Of a stretch of DNA of 64,000 bases, positions 49,512 to 63,887 are shown in pieces. The notes beneath the pieces are model-generated. The model was not told the DNA's origin. It saw only the letters and a program-made list of their open reading frames with translations, and did no database searches. Origin of the DNA: Magicicada septendecula (Eukaryota; Arthropoda; Insecta; Hemiptera; Cicadidae); the NCBI GenBank assembly GCA_034769895.1, contig CM068375.1:251637542-251701541 (forward strand). Reading direction: 5' to 3'. The first letter of the stretch is position 1; every line of letters starts with the position of its first letter. The position numbers and the translations under genes were made by a program.

Positions 49512-50664
49512 ATATCGGTATGGAGAACCATACATGACTTCCATATTCTAAGATTTATATTTAAAATCATTTTCAGCCAAACAGACAGGCTGTGTCTTAC
49601 CTGCCTTTTTATTGCTGTATTAAATGAAAAATATTATATTACATTAAAATGAAAAAATTATAATTTTATTGCCTGGCAACAAAATTATTTTATTTTTAAC
49701 AATTACCATTGTTTCAAAAAGTTTAAATAAATTTTCAAGTACTTTACTCTTGTTAAAACGTAAAAGGTTGCAGGTAAACTACCCCTTCCCATTAACCGAT
49801 CTTCACCAAAATCGAAAGTCATTGAGACCTCTACAATTCAGGGACGTATGCAATAAAATTATTTGATTCTGTTTGAATTTGCGGCTGTTATCGTTTGCCA
49901 TAGAAAATACGCTTGATAAAAAAGCGTTACAGGTAAACTACCCCTTTCCCTTAACCGATCTTCACCAAAAACAACAGGTCTTGAGCACACTACAAATAAG
50001 GGCTGTATGCAAAACATTATTTGATTCTGTTTGAATTTGCGGCTGTTATCGTTTTCCATAGAAAATACACTTGTTAAAAAAACGTTGCAGGTAAACTACC
50101 CCTTTCCCTCAACCGATCTTCACCAAAAACAACACGTCTTGAGAACTCTACAATTTAGGGCTGTTTGCAAATAATCTTTTGATTCTGTTTGAATTTGCGG
50201 CTGTTATCGTTTGCCATAGGAAATACCCTTGTTAAAACATAAAACGTTACAGGTAAACTACCCCTTTCCCTTAACCGATCTTCACCAAAATCAGCAGATC
50301 GTGAGAACTCTACAATTCAGGGCTGTATGCGAAACATTATTTGATTCTGTTTGAATTTGCGGCTGTTATCGTTTGCCAAACAAACAAAATTACCCTTGCT
50401 AAAAAAAAACCGTTGCAGGTAAACTACCCCTTTCCCTCAACCGATCTTCACCAAAAACAATAGGTCGCGAGTACTCTGCAAATCAGGACTGTATGCAAAA
50501 CATTATTTGATTCTGTTTGAATTGCGGCAGTTATCGTTTGCCATAGAAAAAAATCTCAAGACACACAGACACTTTTCGGAAAACGACTTTTTTTCATGTT
50601 TTGAGTGTAGTAGAATCAGAATCTGCAATAATCTCGAACACGATTTTTTTTGCCAAAACCATAC
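49512..50664 (+). repeat. Unit: head, core, about five monomers, truncated tail
   Basis: Copy of 23850-25001. Just before the shared fusion the tail reads gccaaaaccatac instead of gccatcaccatac. Confidence 0.83.
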
Positions 50665-51216
50665 AAAATACAAAATTATTTTATTTTTAACAATTACCAT
50701 TGTTTGAAAAAGTTTAAATAAATTTTCAAGTACTTTACTCTTGTTAAAACGTAAAATGTTGCAGGTAAACTACCCCTTCCCCTTAACCGATCTTCACCAA
50801 AATCGAAAGTCCTTGAGACCTCTACAATTCAGGGACGTATGCAAAAAATTGTTTGATTCTGTTTGAATTTGCGGCAGTTATCGTTTGCCATAGAAAATAC
50901 GCTTGATAAAAAAACGTTGCTGGTAAACTACCCCTTCCCCTTAACCGATCTTCACCAAAAACAATAGGTCTTGAGTACTCTACAAATCAGGGCTGTATGC
51001 AAAACATTATTTGATTCTGTTTGAATTTGCAGCTGTTATCGTTTGCCATAGAAAATACCCTTGTTAAAAAAACGTTGCTGGTAAACTACCCCTTTCCCTC
51101 AACCGACCTTCACCAAAAACAATAGGTCACGAGTACTCTACAAATCAGGGCTGTATGCAAAAAATTATTTGATTCTGTTTGTATTTGCGGCAGTTATCGT
51201 TTGCCATAGAAAAAAA

Positions 51217-51274
<58 letters not shown>

Positions 51275-51392
51275 TTTTCGGAAAACGACTTTTTTTCATG
51301 TTTTGAGTGTAGTAGAATCAGAATCTGCAATAATCTCGAACACGATTTTTTTTGCCATCACCATACTTCCATTCCTTAAAGAATATGGAAGT
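50665..51392 (+). repeat. Unit: shortened core, about three monomers and tail
   Basis: The microsatellite at 51221-51268 is a pure CA tract. The tail palindrome reads ccttaaagaatatgg. Confidence 0.83.
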
Positions 51393-52810
51393 AAAAAGTA
51401 AAATAAATGAAAAATATTATATTACATTAAAATGAAAAAATTATAATTTTATTGCCTGGCTACAAAATTATTTTATTTTTAACAATTACCATTGTTTCAA
51501 AAAGTTTAAATAAATTTTCAAGTACTTTACTCTTGTTAAAACGTAAAAGGTTGCTGGTAAACTACCCCTTCCCCTTAACCGATCTTCACCAAAATCGAAA
51601 GTCATTGAGACCTCTACAATTCAGGGACGTATGCAAAACATTATTTGATTCTGTTTGAATTTGCGGCTGTTATCGTTTGCCATAGAAAATACGCTTGATA
51701 AAAAAACGTTGCAGGTAAACTACCCCTTCCCCTTAACCGATCTTCACCAAAAACAATAGGTCTTGAGTACTCTACAAATCAGGGCTGTATGCAAAACATT
51801 ATTTGATTCTGTTTGAATTTGCGGCTGTTATCGTTTGCCATAGAAAATACCCTTGTTAAAAAAACGTTGCAGGTAAACTACCCCTTTCCCTCAACCGATC
51901 TTCACCAAAAACAACACGTCTTGAGAACTCTACAATTTAGGGCTGTTTGCAAATAATCTTTTGATTCTGTTTGAATTTGCGGCTGTTATCGTTTGCCATA
52001 GAAAATGCCCTTGTTAAAAAAACGTTGCCGGTAAACTACCCCTTTCCCTCAACCGATCTTCACCAAAAACAATAGGTCTTGAGAACTCTACAATTTAGGG
52101 CTGTATGCAAATAATCTTTTGATTCTGTTTGAATTTGCGGCTGTTATCGTTTGCCATAGGAAATACCCTTGTTAAAACATAAAACGTTACAGGTAAACTA
52201 CCCCTTTCCCTTAACCGATCTTCACCAAAAACAATAGGTCTTGAGTACTCTACAAATCAGGGCGGTATGCAAAACATTATTTGATTCTGTTTGAATTTGC
52301 GGCTGTTATCGTTTGCCATAGACAATACCCTTGTTAAAAAAACGTTGTTGGTAAACTACCCCTTTCCCTCAACCGATCTTCACCAAAAACAATAGGTCTT
52401 GAGAACTCTACAATTCAGGGCTGTATACGAAACATTATTTAATTCTGTTTGAATTTGCGGCTGTTATCGTTTCCCATAGGAAATACCCTTGTTAAAACAT
52501 AAAACGTTACAGGTAAACTACCCCTTTCCCTTAACCGATCTTCACCAAAAACAATAGGTCTTGAGAACTCTACAATTTAGGGCTGTATGCGAAACATTAT
52601 TTGATTCTGTTTGAATTTGCGGCTGTTATCGTTTGCCAAACAAACAAAATTACCCTTGCTAAAAAAAAACCGTTGCAGGTAAACTACCCCTTTCCCTCAA
52701 CCGATCTTCACCAAAAACAATAGGTCGTGAGTACTCTACAAATCAAGGCTGTATGCAAAAAATTATTTGATTCTGTTTGAATTTGCGCCAGTTATCGTTT
52801 GCCAAAGAAA
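51393..52810 (+). repeat. Unit: core and about eight monomers
   Basis: Copy of 25711-27127, except that one monomer near 52412 carries the caattcagggctgtatacg type, as if converted from a neighbouring unit. Confidence 0.82.
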
Positions 52811-53961
52811 ATATCGGTATGGAGAACCATACATGACTTCCATATTCTAAGATTTATATTTAAAATCATTTTCAGCCAAACAGACAGGCTGTGTCTTACC
52901 TGCCTTTTTATTGCTGTATTAAATGAAAAATATTATATTACATTAAAATGAAAAAATTATAATTTTATTGTCTGGCAACAAAATTATTTTATTTTTAACA
53001 ATTACCATTGTTTCAAAAAGTTTAAATAAATTTTCAAGTACTTTACTCTTGTTAAAACGTAAAAGGTTGCAGGTAAACTACCCCTTCCCCTTAACCGATC
53101 TTCACCAAAATCGAAAGTCATTGAGACCTCTACAATTCAGGGACGTATGCAAAAAATTATTTGATTCTGTTTGAATTTGCGGCTTTTAACGTTTGCCATA
53201 GAAAATACGCTTGATAAAAAAGCGTTACAGGTAAACTACCCCTTTCCCTTAACCGATCTCCACCAAAAATAACAGGTCTTGAGCACACTACAAATAAGGG
53301 CTGTATGCAAAACATTATTTGATTCTGTTTGAATTTGCGGCTGTTATCGTTTTCCATAGAAAATACCCTTGTTAAAAAAACGTTGCAGGTAAACTACCCC
53401 TTTCCCTCAACCGATCTTCACCAAAAACAACACGTCTTGAGAACTCTACAATTTAGGGCTGTTTGCATATAATCTTTTGATTCTGTTTGAATTTTCGGCT
53501 GTTATCGTTTGCCATAGGAAATACCCTTGTTAAAACATAAAACGTTACAGGTAAACTACCCCTTTCCCTTAACCGATCTTCACCAAAATCAGCAGATCGT
53601 GAGAACTCTACAATTCAGGGCTGTATGCGAAACATTATTTGATTCTGTTTGAATTTGCGGCTGTTATCGTTTGCCAAACAAACAAAATTACCCTTGCTAA
53701 AAAAAAACCGTTGCAGGTAAACTACCCCTTTCCCTCAATCGATCTTCACCAAAAACAATTGGTCGCGAGTACTCTGCAAATCAGGACTGTATGCAAAACA
53801 TTATTTGATTCTGTTTGAATTTGCGGCAGTTATCGTTTGCCATAGAAACAAATCTACAGACACAGACACTTTTCGGAAAACGACTTTTTTTCATGTTTTG
53901 AGTGTAGTAGAATCAGAATCTGCAATATTCTCGAACACGATTTTTTTTGCCATCACCATAC
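52811..53961 (+). repeat. Unit: head, core, about five monomers, truncated tail
   Basis: Corresponds to 27128-28111 without its 158-bp duplication but with extra monomers after it. It has the same mid-monomer fusion at 53961. Confidence 0.82.
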
Positions 53962-54988
53962 AAAAAAATCAGGGCTGTATGCAAAACATTATTTGATTCT
54001 GTTTGAATTTGCGGCTGTTATCGTTTGCCATAGAAAATACGCTTCATAAAAAAACGTTGCAGGTAAACTACCCCTTCCCCTTAACCGATCTTCACCAAAA
54101 ACAATAGGTCTTGAGTACTCTACAAATCAGGGCTGTATGCAAATAATCTTTTGATTCTGTTTGAATTTGCGGCTGTTATCGTTTGCCATAGGAAATACCC
54201 TTGTTAAGACATAAAACGTTACAGGTAAACTACCCCTTTCCCTTAACCGATCTTCACCAAAAACAATAGGTCTTGTGTACTCTACAAATCAGGGCGGTAT
54301 GCAAAACATTATTTGATTCTGTTTGAATTTGCGGCTGTTATCGTTTGCCATAGAAAATACCCTTGTTAAAAAAACGTTGCTGGTAAACTACCCCTTTCCC
54401 TCAACCGATCTTCACCAAAAACAATAGGTCTTGAGAACTCTACAATTTAGGGCTGTATGCAAATAATCTTTTGATTCTGTTTGAATTTGCGGCTGTTATC
54501 GTTTGCCATAGGAAATACCCTTGTTAAAACATAAAACGTTACAGGTAAACTACCCCTTTCCCTTAACCGATCTTCACCAAAATCAACAGATCGTGAGAAC
54601 TCTACAATTCAGGGCTGTATGCGAAACATTATTTGATTCTGTTTGAATTTGCGGTTGTTATCGTTTGCCAAACAAACAAAATTACCCTTGGTAAAAAAAA
54701 ACCGTTGCAGGTAAACTACCCCTTTCCCTCAACCGATCTTCACCAAAAACAATAGGTTGCGAGTACTCTGCAAATCAGGGCTGCATGCAAAAAATTATTT
54801 GATTCTGTTTGAATTTGCGGCAGTTATCGTTTGCCATAGAAAAAAATTTACAGACAGACAGACAGACACACATACACACTTTTCGGAAAACGACTTTTTT
54901 TCATGTTTTGAGTGTAGTAGAATCAGAATCTGCAATAATCTCGAACACGATTTTTTTTTGCCATCACCATACTTCCATTCCTTAAGGA
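53962..54988 (+). repeat. Run of five to six monomers and tail
   Basis: Copy of 28112-29147. The second tail of that locus is absent; the palindrome is cut at ccttaaggaat and joined to the next head. Confidence 0.83.
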
Positions 54989-55676
54989 ATATCGGTATGG
55001 AGAACCATACATGACTTCCATATTCTAAGATTTATATTTAAATCTTAATGTCGCCTGCCAAGCGCGATATATTTTCTCTTAAACATGATTTACATTAAAA
55101 TGAAAAAATTTTAATTTTATTGCCTGCCAACAAAATTATTTTATTTTTAACAATTACCATTGTTTGAAAAACTTTAAATAAATTTTCAAGTACTTTACTC
55201 TTGTTAAAACGTAAAAGGTTGCTTGTAAACTACCGCTTCCCCTTAACCGATCTTCACCAAAATCGAAACTCCTTGAGACCTCTACAATTCAGGGACGTAT
55301 GCAAAAAATTATTTGATTCTGTTTGAATTTGCGGCAGTTATCGTTTGCCATAGAAAATACGCTTGATAAAAAAACGTTGCAGGTAAACTACCCCTTCCCC
55401 TTAACCGATCTTCACCAAAAACAAAAGGTCTTGAGTACTCTACAAATCAGGGCTGTATGCAAATAATCTTTTGATTCTGTTTAATTTGCGGCTGTTATCG
55501 TTTGCCATAGGAAATACCCTTGTTAAGACATAAAACGTTACAGGTAAACTACCCCTTTCCCTTAACCGATCTTCACCAAAAACAATAGGTCTTGAGAACT
55601 CTACAATTCAGGGCTGTATACGAAACATTATTTAATTCTGTTTGAATTTGCGGCTGTTATCGTTTGCGAAAAAAAA
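54989..55676 (+). repeat. Variant head unit with about three monomers
   Basis: Third copy of the cttaatgtcgcctgccaagc head variant. Confidence 0.85.
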
Positions 55677-57636
55677 ATATCGGTATGGAGAACCATACAT
55701 GACTTCCATATTCTAAGATTTATATTTAAAATCATTTTCAGCCAAACAGCCAGGCTGTGTCTTACCTGCCTTTTTATTGCTGTATTAAATGAAAAATATT
55801 ATATTACATTAAAATGAAAAAATTATAATTTTATTGCCTGGCAACAAAATTATTTTATTTTAAACAATTACCATTGTTTCAAAAAGTTTAAATAAATTTT
55901 CAAGTACTTTACTCTTGTTAAAACGTAAAAGGTTGCAGGTAAACTACCCCTTCCCCTTAACCGATCTTCACCAAAATCGAAAGTCATTGAGACCTCTACA
56001 ATTCAGGGACGTATGCAAAAAATTATTTGATTCTGTTTGAATTTGCGGCTGTTATCGTTTGCCATAGAAAATACGCTTGATAAAAAAACGTTGCAGGTAA
56101 ACTACCCCTTCCCCTTAACCGATCTTCACCAAAAACAATAGGTCTTGAGTACTCTACAAATCAGGGCTGTATGCAAAACATTATTTGATTCTGTTTGAAT
56201 TTGCGGCTGTTATCGTTTGCCGTAGAAAATACCCTTGTTAAAAAAACGTTGCAGGTAAACTACCCCTTTTCCTCAACCGATCTTCACCAAAAACAATAGG
56301 TCTTGAGAACTCTACAATTTAGGGCTGTATGCAAATAATCTTTTGATTCTGTTTGAATTTGCGGCTGTTATCGTTTGCCATAGAAAATACGCTTGATAAA
56401 AAAACGTTGCAGGTAAACTACCCCTTCCCCTTAACCGTTCTTCACCAAAAACAATAGGTCTTGAGTACTCTACAAATCAGGGCTGTATGCAAAACATTAT
56501 TTGATTCTGTTTGAATTTGCGGCTGTTATCGTTTGCCATAGAAAATACCCTTGTTAAAAAAACGTTGCAGGTAAACTACTCCTTTCCCTCAACCGATCTT
56601 CACCAAAAACAATAGGTCTTGAGAACTCTACAATTTAGGGCTGTATGCAAATAATCTTTTGATTCTGTTTGAATTTGCGGCTGTTATCGTTTGCCATAGG
56701 AAATACCCTTGTTAAAACATAAAACGTTACATACCGTTTTATGTAAACGGTAACATAAACTTAACCGATCTTCACCAAAATCAACAGATCTTGAGAACTC
56801 TACAATTCAGGGCTGTATGCGAAACATTATTTCATTCTGTTTGAATTTGCGGCTGTTATCGTTTGCCAAACAAACTAAATTACCCATGCTAAAAAAAAAC
56901 CGTTGCAGGTAAACTACCCCTTTCCATTAACCGATCTTCACCAAAAACAATAGTTCTTGAGAACTCTACAATTTAGGGCTGTATGCAAATAATCTTTTGA
57001 TTCCGTTTGAATTTGCGGCAGTTATCGTTTGCCATAGGAAATACCCTTGTTAAAACATAAAACGTTACAGGTAAACTACCCCTTTCCCTTAACCGATCTT
57101 CACCAAAATCAACAGATCTTGAGAACTCTACAATTTAGGGCTGTATGCAAATAATCTTTTGATTCTGTTTGAATTTGCGGCTGTTATCGTTTGCCATAGG
57201 AAATACGTTACATACCGTTTTATGTAAACGGTAACATAAACTTAACCGATCTTCACCAAAATCAACAGATCTTGAGAACTCTACAATTCAGGGCTGTATG
57301 CGAAACATTATTTGATTCTGTTTGAATTTGCGGCTGTTATCGTTTGCCAAACAAACTAAATTACCCTTGCTAAAAAAAAACCGTTGCAGGTAAACTACCC
57401 CTTTCCCTTAACCGATCTTCACCAAAAACAATAGGTCTTGAGAACTCTACAATTTAGGGCTGTATGCAAATAATCTTTTGATTCCGTGTGAATTTGCGGC
57501 TGTTATCATTTGCCATAGAAAAAAATCTACAGACACACAGACACTTTTCGGAAAACGACTTTTTTTCATGTTTTGAGTGTAGTAGAATCAGAATCTGCAA
57601 TAATCTCGAACACGATTTTTTTTGCCATCACCATAC
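55677..57636 (+). repeat. Unit: head, core, about ten monomers, truncated tail
   Basis: The longest uninterrupted unit. It matches 39138-40781 plus an additional two monomers (316 bp). Palindromic variants are at 56727 and 57208; the shared fusion is at 57636. Confidence 0.83.
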
Positions 57637-58327
57637 AAAATACAAAATTATTTTATTTTTAACAATTACCATTGTTTGAAAAAGTTTAAATAAATTTTCA
57701 AGTACTTTACTCTTGTTAAAACGTAAAATGTTGCAGGTAAACTACCCCTTCCCCTTAGCCGATCTTCACCAAAATCGAAAGTCCTTGAGACCTCTACAAT
57801 TCAGGGACGTATGCAAAAAATTATTTGATTCTGTTTGAATTTGCGGCAGTTATCGTTTGCCATAGAAAATACGCTTGATAAAAAAACGTTGCTGGTAAAC
57901 TACCCCTTCCCCTTAACCGATCTTCACCAAAAACAATAGGTCTTGAGTACTCTACAAGTCAGGGCTGTATGCAAAACATTATTTGATTCTGTTTGAATTT
58001 GCAGCTGTTATCGTTTGCCATAGAAAATACCCTTGTTAAAAAAACGTTGCAGGTAAACTACCCCTTTCCCTCAACCGATCTTCACCAAAAAAATAGGTCA
58101 CGAGTACTCTACAAATCAGGGCTGTATGCAAAAAATTATTTGATTCTGTTTGTATTTGCGGCAGTTATCGTTTGCCATAGAAAAAAAATCTACAGACACA
58201 CACAGACACTTTTCGGAAAACGACTTTTTTTCATGTTTTGAGTGTAGTAGAATCAGAATCTGCAATAATCTCGAACACGATTTTTTTTGCCATCACCATA
58301 CTTCCATTCCTTAAAGAATATGGAAGT
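57637..58327 (+). repeat. Unit: shortened core, about three monomers and tail
   Basis: Copy of 40782-41487 with the shortest microsatellite of this group (only cagacacacacagacac). Confidence 0.83.
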
Positions 58328-58940
58328 AAAAAGTAAAATAAATGAAAAATATTATATTACATTAAAATGAAAAAATTATAATTTTATAGCCTGGCTACAA
58401 AATTATTTTATTTTTAACAATTACCATTGTTTCAAAATTTTAAATAAATTTTCAAGTACTTTACTCTTGTTAAAACGTAAAAGGTTGCTGGTAAACTACC
58501 CCTTCCCCTTAACCGATCTTCACCAAAATCGAAAGTCATTGAGACCTCTACAATTCAGGGATGTATGCAAAACATTATTTGATTCTGTTTGAATTTGCGG
58601 CTGTTATCGTTTGCCATAGAAAATACGCTTGATAAAAAAACGTTGCAGGTAAACTACCCCTTCCCCTTAACCGATCTTCACCAAAAACAATAGGTCTTGA
58701 GTACTCTACAAATCAGGGCTGTATGCAAAACATTATTTGATTCTGTTTGAATTTGCGGCTGTTATCGTTTGCCATAGAAAATACCCTTGTTAAAAAAACG
58801 TTGCCGGTAAACTACCCCTTTCCCTCAACCGATCTTCACCAAAAACAATAGGTCTTGAGAACTCTACAATTCAGGGCTGTATACGAAACATTATTTAATT
58901 CTGTTTGAATTTGCGGCTGTTATCGTTTGCCAAAAAAAAA
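58328..58940 (+). repeat. Core and about three monomers
   Basis: Copy of 45591-46193, with tagcctggctac at the core start. Confidence 0.83.
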
Positions 58941-60147
58941 ATATCGGTATGGAGAACCATACATGACTTCCATATTCTAAGATTTATATTTAAAATCATT
59001 TTCAGCCAAACAGCCAGGCTGTGTCTTACCTGCCTTTTTATTGCTGTATTAAATGAAAAATATTATATTACATTAAAATGAAAAAATTATAATTTTATTG
59101 CCTGGCAACAAAATTATTTTATTTTAAACAATTACCATTGTTTCAAAAAGTTTAAATAAATTTTCAAGTACTTTACTCTTGTTAAAACGTAAAAGATTGC
59201 AGGTAAACTACCCCTCCCCCTTAACCGATCTTCACCAAAATCGAAAGTCATTGAGACCTCTACAATTCAGGGACGTATGCAAAAAATTATTTGATTCTGT
59301 TTGAATTTGCGGCTGTTATCGTTTGCCATAGAAAATACGCTTGATAAAAAAACGTTGCCGGTAAACTACCCCTTCCCCTTAACCGATCTTCACCAAAAAC
59401 AATAGGTCTTGAGTACTCTACAAATCAGGGCTGTATGCAAAACATTATTTGATTCTGTTTGAATTTGCGGCTGTTATCGTTTGCCATAGAAAATACCCTT
59501 GTTAAAAAAACGTTGCAGGTAAACTACCCCTTTCCCTCAACCGATCTTCACCAAAAACAATAGGTCTTGAGAACTCTACAATTTAGGGCTGTATGCAAAT
59601 AATCTTTTGATTCTGTTTGAATTTGCGGCTGTTATCGTTTGCCATAGGAAATACCCTTGTTAAACCATAAAACCTTACATACCGTTTTATGTAAACGGTA
59701 ACATAAACTTAACCGATCTTCACCAAAATCAACAGATCTTGAGAACTCTACAATTCAGAGCTGTATGCGAAACATTATTTGATTCTGTTTGAATTTGCGG
59801 CTGTTATCGTTTGCCAAACAAACTAAATTACCCTTGCTAAAAAAAAAACCGTTGCAGGTAAACTACCCCTTTCCCTCAACCGATCTTCACCAAAAACAAT
59901 AGGTCGCGAGTACTCTGCAAATCAGGGCTGCATGCAAAAAATTATTTGATTCTGTTTGAATTTGCTGCAGTTATCGTTTGCCATAGAAAAAAAATCTACA
60001 GACACACAGACAGACACACACACAGACACTTTTCGGAAAACGACTTTTTTTCATGTTTTGAGTGTAGTAGAATCAGAATCTGCAATAATCTCGAACACGA
60101 TTTTTTTTGCCATCACCATACTTCCATTCCTTAAGGAATATGGAAGT
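58941..60147 (+). repeat. Unit: head, core, about five monomers and tail
   Basis: Copy of 46194-47400. Contains the palindromic variant at 59675-59706. Confidence 0.87.
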
Positions 60148-60431
60148 AAAAACATGAGATTTATAAAACATATCTAAGATTTATATTTAAAATCATTTTT
60201 GAAATAAAATATTTTTATAGAACCTACTAACGCTGGGGAAATCTGAGGAGCCAATCAGAGTTGGGCCTACCTGTCACTCTGCTGAATTTGGTGGATAGCC
60301 CTGTCACTGTCGTCAAGTCCCCACCTCAATGAAGAACCAATTGTTTTATAAAAATATATTTAAATTTTGAAAACTGAAAATTCTTTTCTTGTAAATATTT
60401 ATATTTTATAATCAAAATGACTTTATTTTTG
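60148..60431 (+). repeat. Spacer module D, short form
   Basis: Copy of 21901-22184. Confidence 0.85.
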
Positions 60432-61457
60432 TTACCTGGCAACAAAATTATTTTATTTTCAACAATTACCATTGTTTCAAAAAGTTTAAATAAATTTTCA
60501 AGTACTTTACTCTTGTTAAAACGTAAAAGGTTGCAGGTAAACTACCCCTTCCCCTTAACCGATCTTCACCAAAATCGAAAGTCCTTGAGACCTCTACAAT
60601 TCAGGGATGTATGCAAAAAATTATTTGATTCTGTTTGAATTTGCGGCAGTTATCGTTTGCCATAGAAAAAAAACGTTGCAGGTAAACTACCCCTTCCCCT
60701 CAACCGATCTTCAACCAAAAACAATAGGTCTTGAGTACTCTACAAATCAGGGCTGTATGCAGAAAATTATTTGATTCTGTTTGAACTTGCGGCTGTTATC
60801 GTTTGCCATAGGAAATACCCTCGTTAAAAAAACGTTGTAGGTAAACTACCCCTTTCCCTTAACCGATCTTCACCAAAAACAATAGGTCTTGAGAACTCTA
60901 CAATTTAGGGCTGTATGCAAATAATCTTTTGATTCTGTTTGAATTTGCGGCTGTTATCGTTTGCCATAGGAAATACCCTTGTTAAAACATAAAACGTTAC
61001 AGGTAAACTACCCCTTTCCCTTAACCGATCTTCACCAAAAACAATAGGTCTTGAGAACTCTACAATTCAGGGCTGTATGCGAAAAATTATTTGATTCTGT
61101 TTGAATTTGCGGCTGTTATCGTTTGCCAAAAAAAAAAATTTCCCTTGATAAAAAAAAACCGTTGCAGGTAAACTAACCCTTTCCCTCAACCGATCTTCAC
61201 CAAAAACAATAGGTCGCGAGTACTCTACAAATCAGGGCTGTATGCAAAAAATTATTTGATTCTGTTTGAATTTGCGGCAGTTATCGTTTGCCATAGAAAA
61301 AAAATCTACAGACAGACAGACAGACAGACACACAGACACTTTTTGGAAAACGACTTTTTTTCATGTTTTGAGTGTAGTAGAATCAGAATCTGCAATAATC
61401 TCGAACACGATTTTTTTTGCCATCACCATACTTCCATTCCTTAAGGAATATGGAAGT
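60432..61457 (+). repeat. Unit: core, about five monomers and tail
   Basis: Copy of 47685-48710 at an offset of 12747 bp. Confidence 0.85.
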
Positions 61458-62258
61458 AAAAATTACCCTTGATGAAAACCGTTGTATGTAAACTACCCCT
61501 TTCCCTTAACCGATCTTCACCAAGAACAATAGGTCTTTAGTACTCAACAAATCAGGGCTGTATGCAAAAACTTATTTGATTCTGTTTGAATTTGCGGCTC
61601 TTATCGTTTGCCATAGAAAATACCCTTGTTAAAACATAAAACGTTGCAGGTAAACTACCCCGTTCCCTTAACCGATCTTCACCAACACCAATAGGTATTG
61701 AGAACTCTACAATACCTTGATGTATGCAAAACATCATTTGATTCTGTTTGAATTTGCGGCTCTTATCGTTTGCCATAGAAAATACGCTTGATAAAAAACG
61801 TTGCAGGTAAACTACCCCTTCACCTTAACCGATCTTCACCAAAAACAATAGGTCTTGAGTACTCTACAAATCAGGGCTGTATGCAGAAAATTATTTGATT
61901 CTGTTTGAATTTCCGGCTGTTATCGTTTGCCATAGAAAATACCCTTGTTAAAAAAACGTTGTAGGTAAACTACCCCTTTCCCTTAACCAATCTTCACCAA
62001 AAACAATACGCCTTGAGAACTCTACAATTTAGGGCTGTATGCAAATAATCTTTTGATTCTGTTTGAATTTGCGGCTGTTATCGTTTGCCATAGGAAATAC
62101 CCTTGTTAAAACAAAAAACGTTACAGGTAAACTACCCCTTTCCCTTAACCGATCTTCACCAAAAACAATAGGTCGTGAGTACTCTACAAATCAAGGCTGT
62201 ATGCAAAAAATTATTTGATTCTGTTTGAATTTGCGGCAGTTATCGTTTGCCATAGAAA
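61458..62258 (+). repeat. Run of about five monomers without tail
   Basis: Copy of 48711-49511. Confidence 0.83.
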
Positions 62259-63411
62259 ATATCGGTATGGAGAACCATACATGACTTCCATATTCTAAGA
62301 TTTATATTTAAAATCATTTTCAGCCAAACAGACAGGCTGTGTCTTACCTGCCTTTTTATTGCTGTATTAAATGAAAAATATTATATTACATTAAAATGAA
62401 AAAATTATAATTTTATTGCCTGGCAACAAAATTATTTTATTTTTAACAATTACCATTGTTTCAAAAAGTTTAAATAAATTTTCAAGTACTTTACTCTTGT
62501 TAAAACGTAAAAGGTTGCAGGTAAACTACCCCTTCCCATTAACCGATCTTCACCAAAATCGAAAGTCATTGAGACCTCTACAATTCAGGGACGTATGCAA
62601 TAAAATTATTTGATTCTGTTTGAATTTGCGGCTGTTATCGTTTGCCATAGAAAATACGCTTGATAAAAAAGCGTTACAGGTAAACTACCCCTTTCCCTTA
62701 ACCGATCTTCACCAAAAACAACAGGTCTTGAGCACACTACAAATAAGGGCTGTATGCAAAACATTATTTGATTCTGTTTGAATTTGCGGCTGTTATCGTT
62801 TTCCATAGAAAATACCCTTGTTAAAAAAACGTTGCAGGTAAACTACCCCTTTCCCTCAACCGATCTTCACCAAAAACAACACGTCTTGAGAACTCTACAA
62901 TTTAGGGCTGTTTGCAAATAATCTTTTGATTCTGTTTGAATTTGCGGCTGTTATCGTTTGCCATAGGAAATACCCTTGTTAAAACATAAAACGTTACAGG
63001 TAAACTACCCCTTTCCCTTAACCGATCTTCACCAAAATCAGCAGATCGTGAGAACTCTACAATTCAGGGCTGTATGCGAAACATTATTTGATTCTGTTTG
63101 AATTTGCGGCTGTTATCGTTTGCCAAACAAACAAAATTACCCTTGCTAAAAAAAAACCGTTGCAGGTAAACTACCCCTTTCCCTCAACCGATCTTCACCA
63201 AAAACAATAGGTCGCGAGTACTCTGCAAATCAGGACTGTATGCAAAACATTATTTGATTCTGTTTGAATTGCGGCAGTTATCGTTTGCCATAGAAAAAAA
63301 TCTCAAGACACACAGACACTTTTCGGAAAACGACTTTTTTTCATGTTTTGAGTGTAGTAGAATCAGAATCTGCAATAATCTCGAACACGATTTTTTTTGC
63401 CATCACCATAC
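62259..63411 (+). repeat. Unit: head, core, about five monomers, truncated tail
   Basis: Copy of 49512-50664, with the tail reading gccatcaccatac. Confidence 0.83.
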
Positions 63412-63805
63412 AAAATACAAAATTATTTTATTTTTAACAATTACCATTGTTTGAAAAAGTTTAAATAAATTTTCAAGTACTTTACTCTTGTTAAAACGTA
63501 AAATGTTGCAGGTAAACTACCCCTTCCCCTTAACCGATCTTCACCAAAAACAATAGGTCTTGAGTACTCTACAAATCAGGGCTGTATGCAAAACATTATT
63601 TGATTCTGTTTGAATTTGCAGCTGTTATCGTTTGCCATAGAAAATACCCTTGTTAAAAAAACGTTGCTGGTAAACTACCCCTTTCCCTCAACCGACCTTC
63701 ACCAAAAACAATAGGTCACGAGTACTCTACAAATCAGGGCTGTATGCAAAAAATTATTTGATTCTGTTTGTATTTGCGGCAGTTATCGTTTGCCATAGAA
63801 AAAAA

Positions 63806-63887
<82 letters not shown>

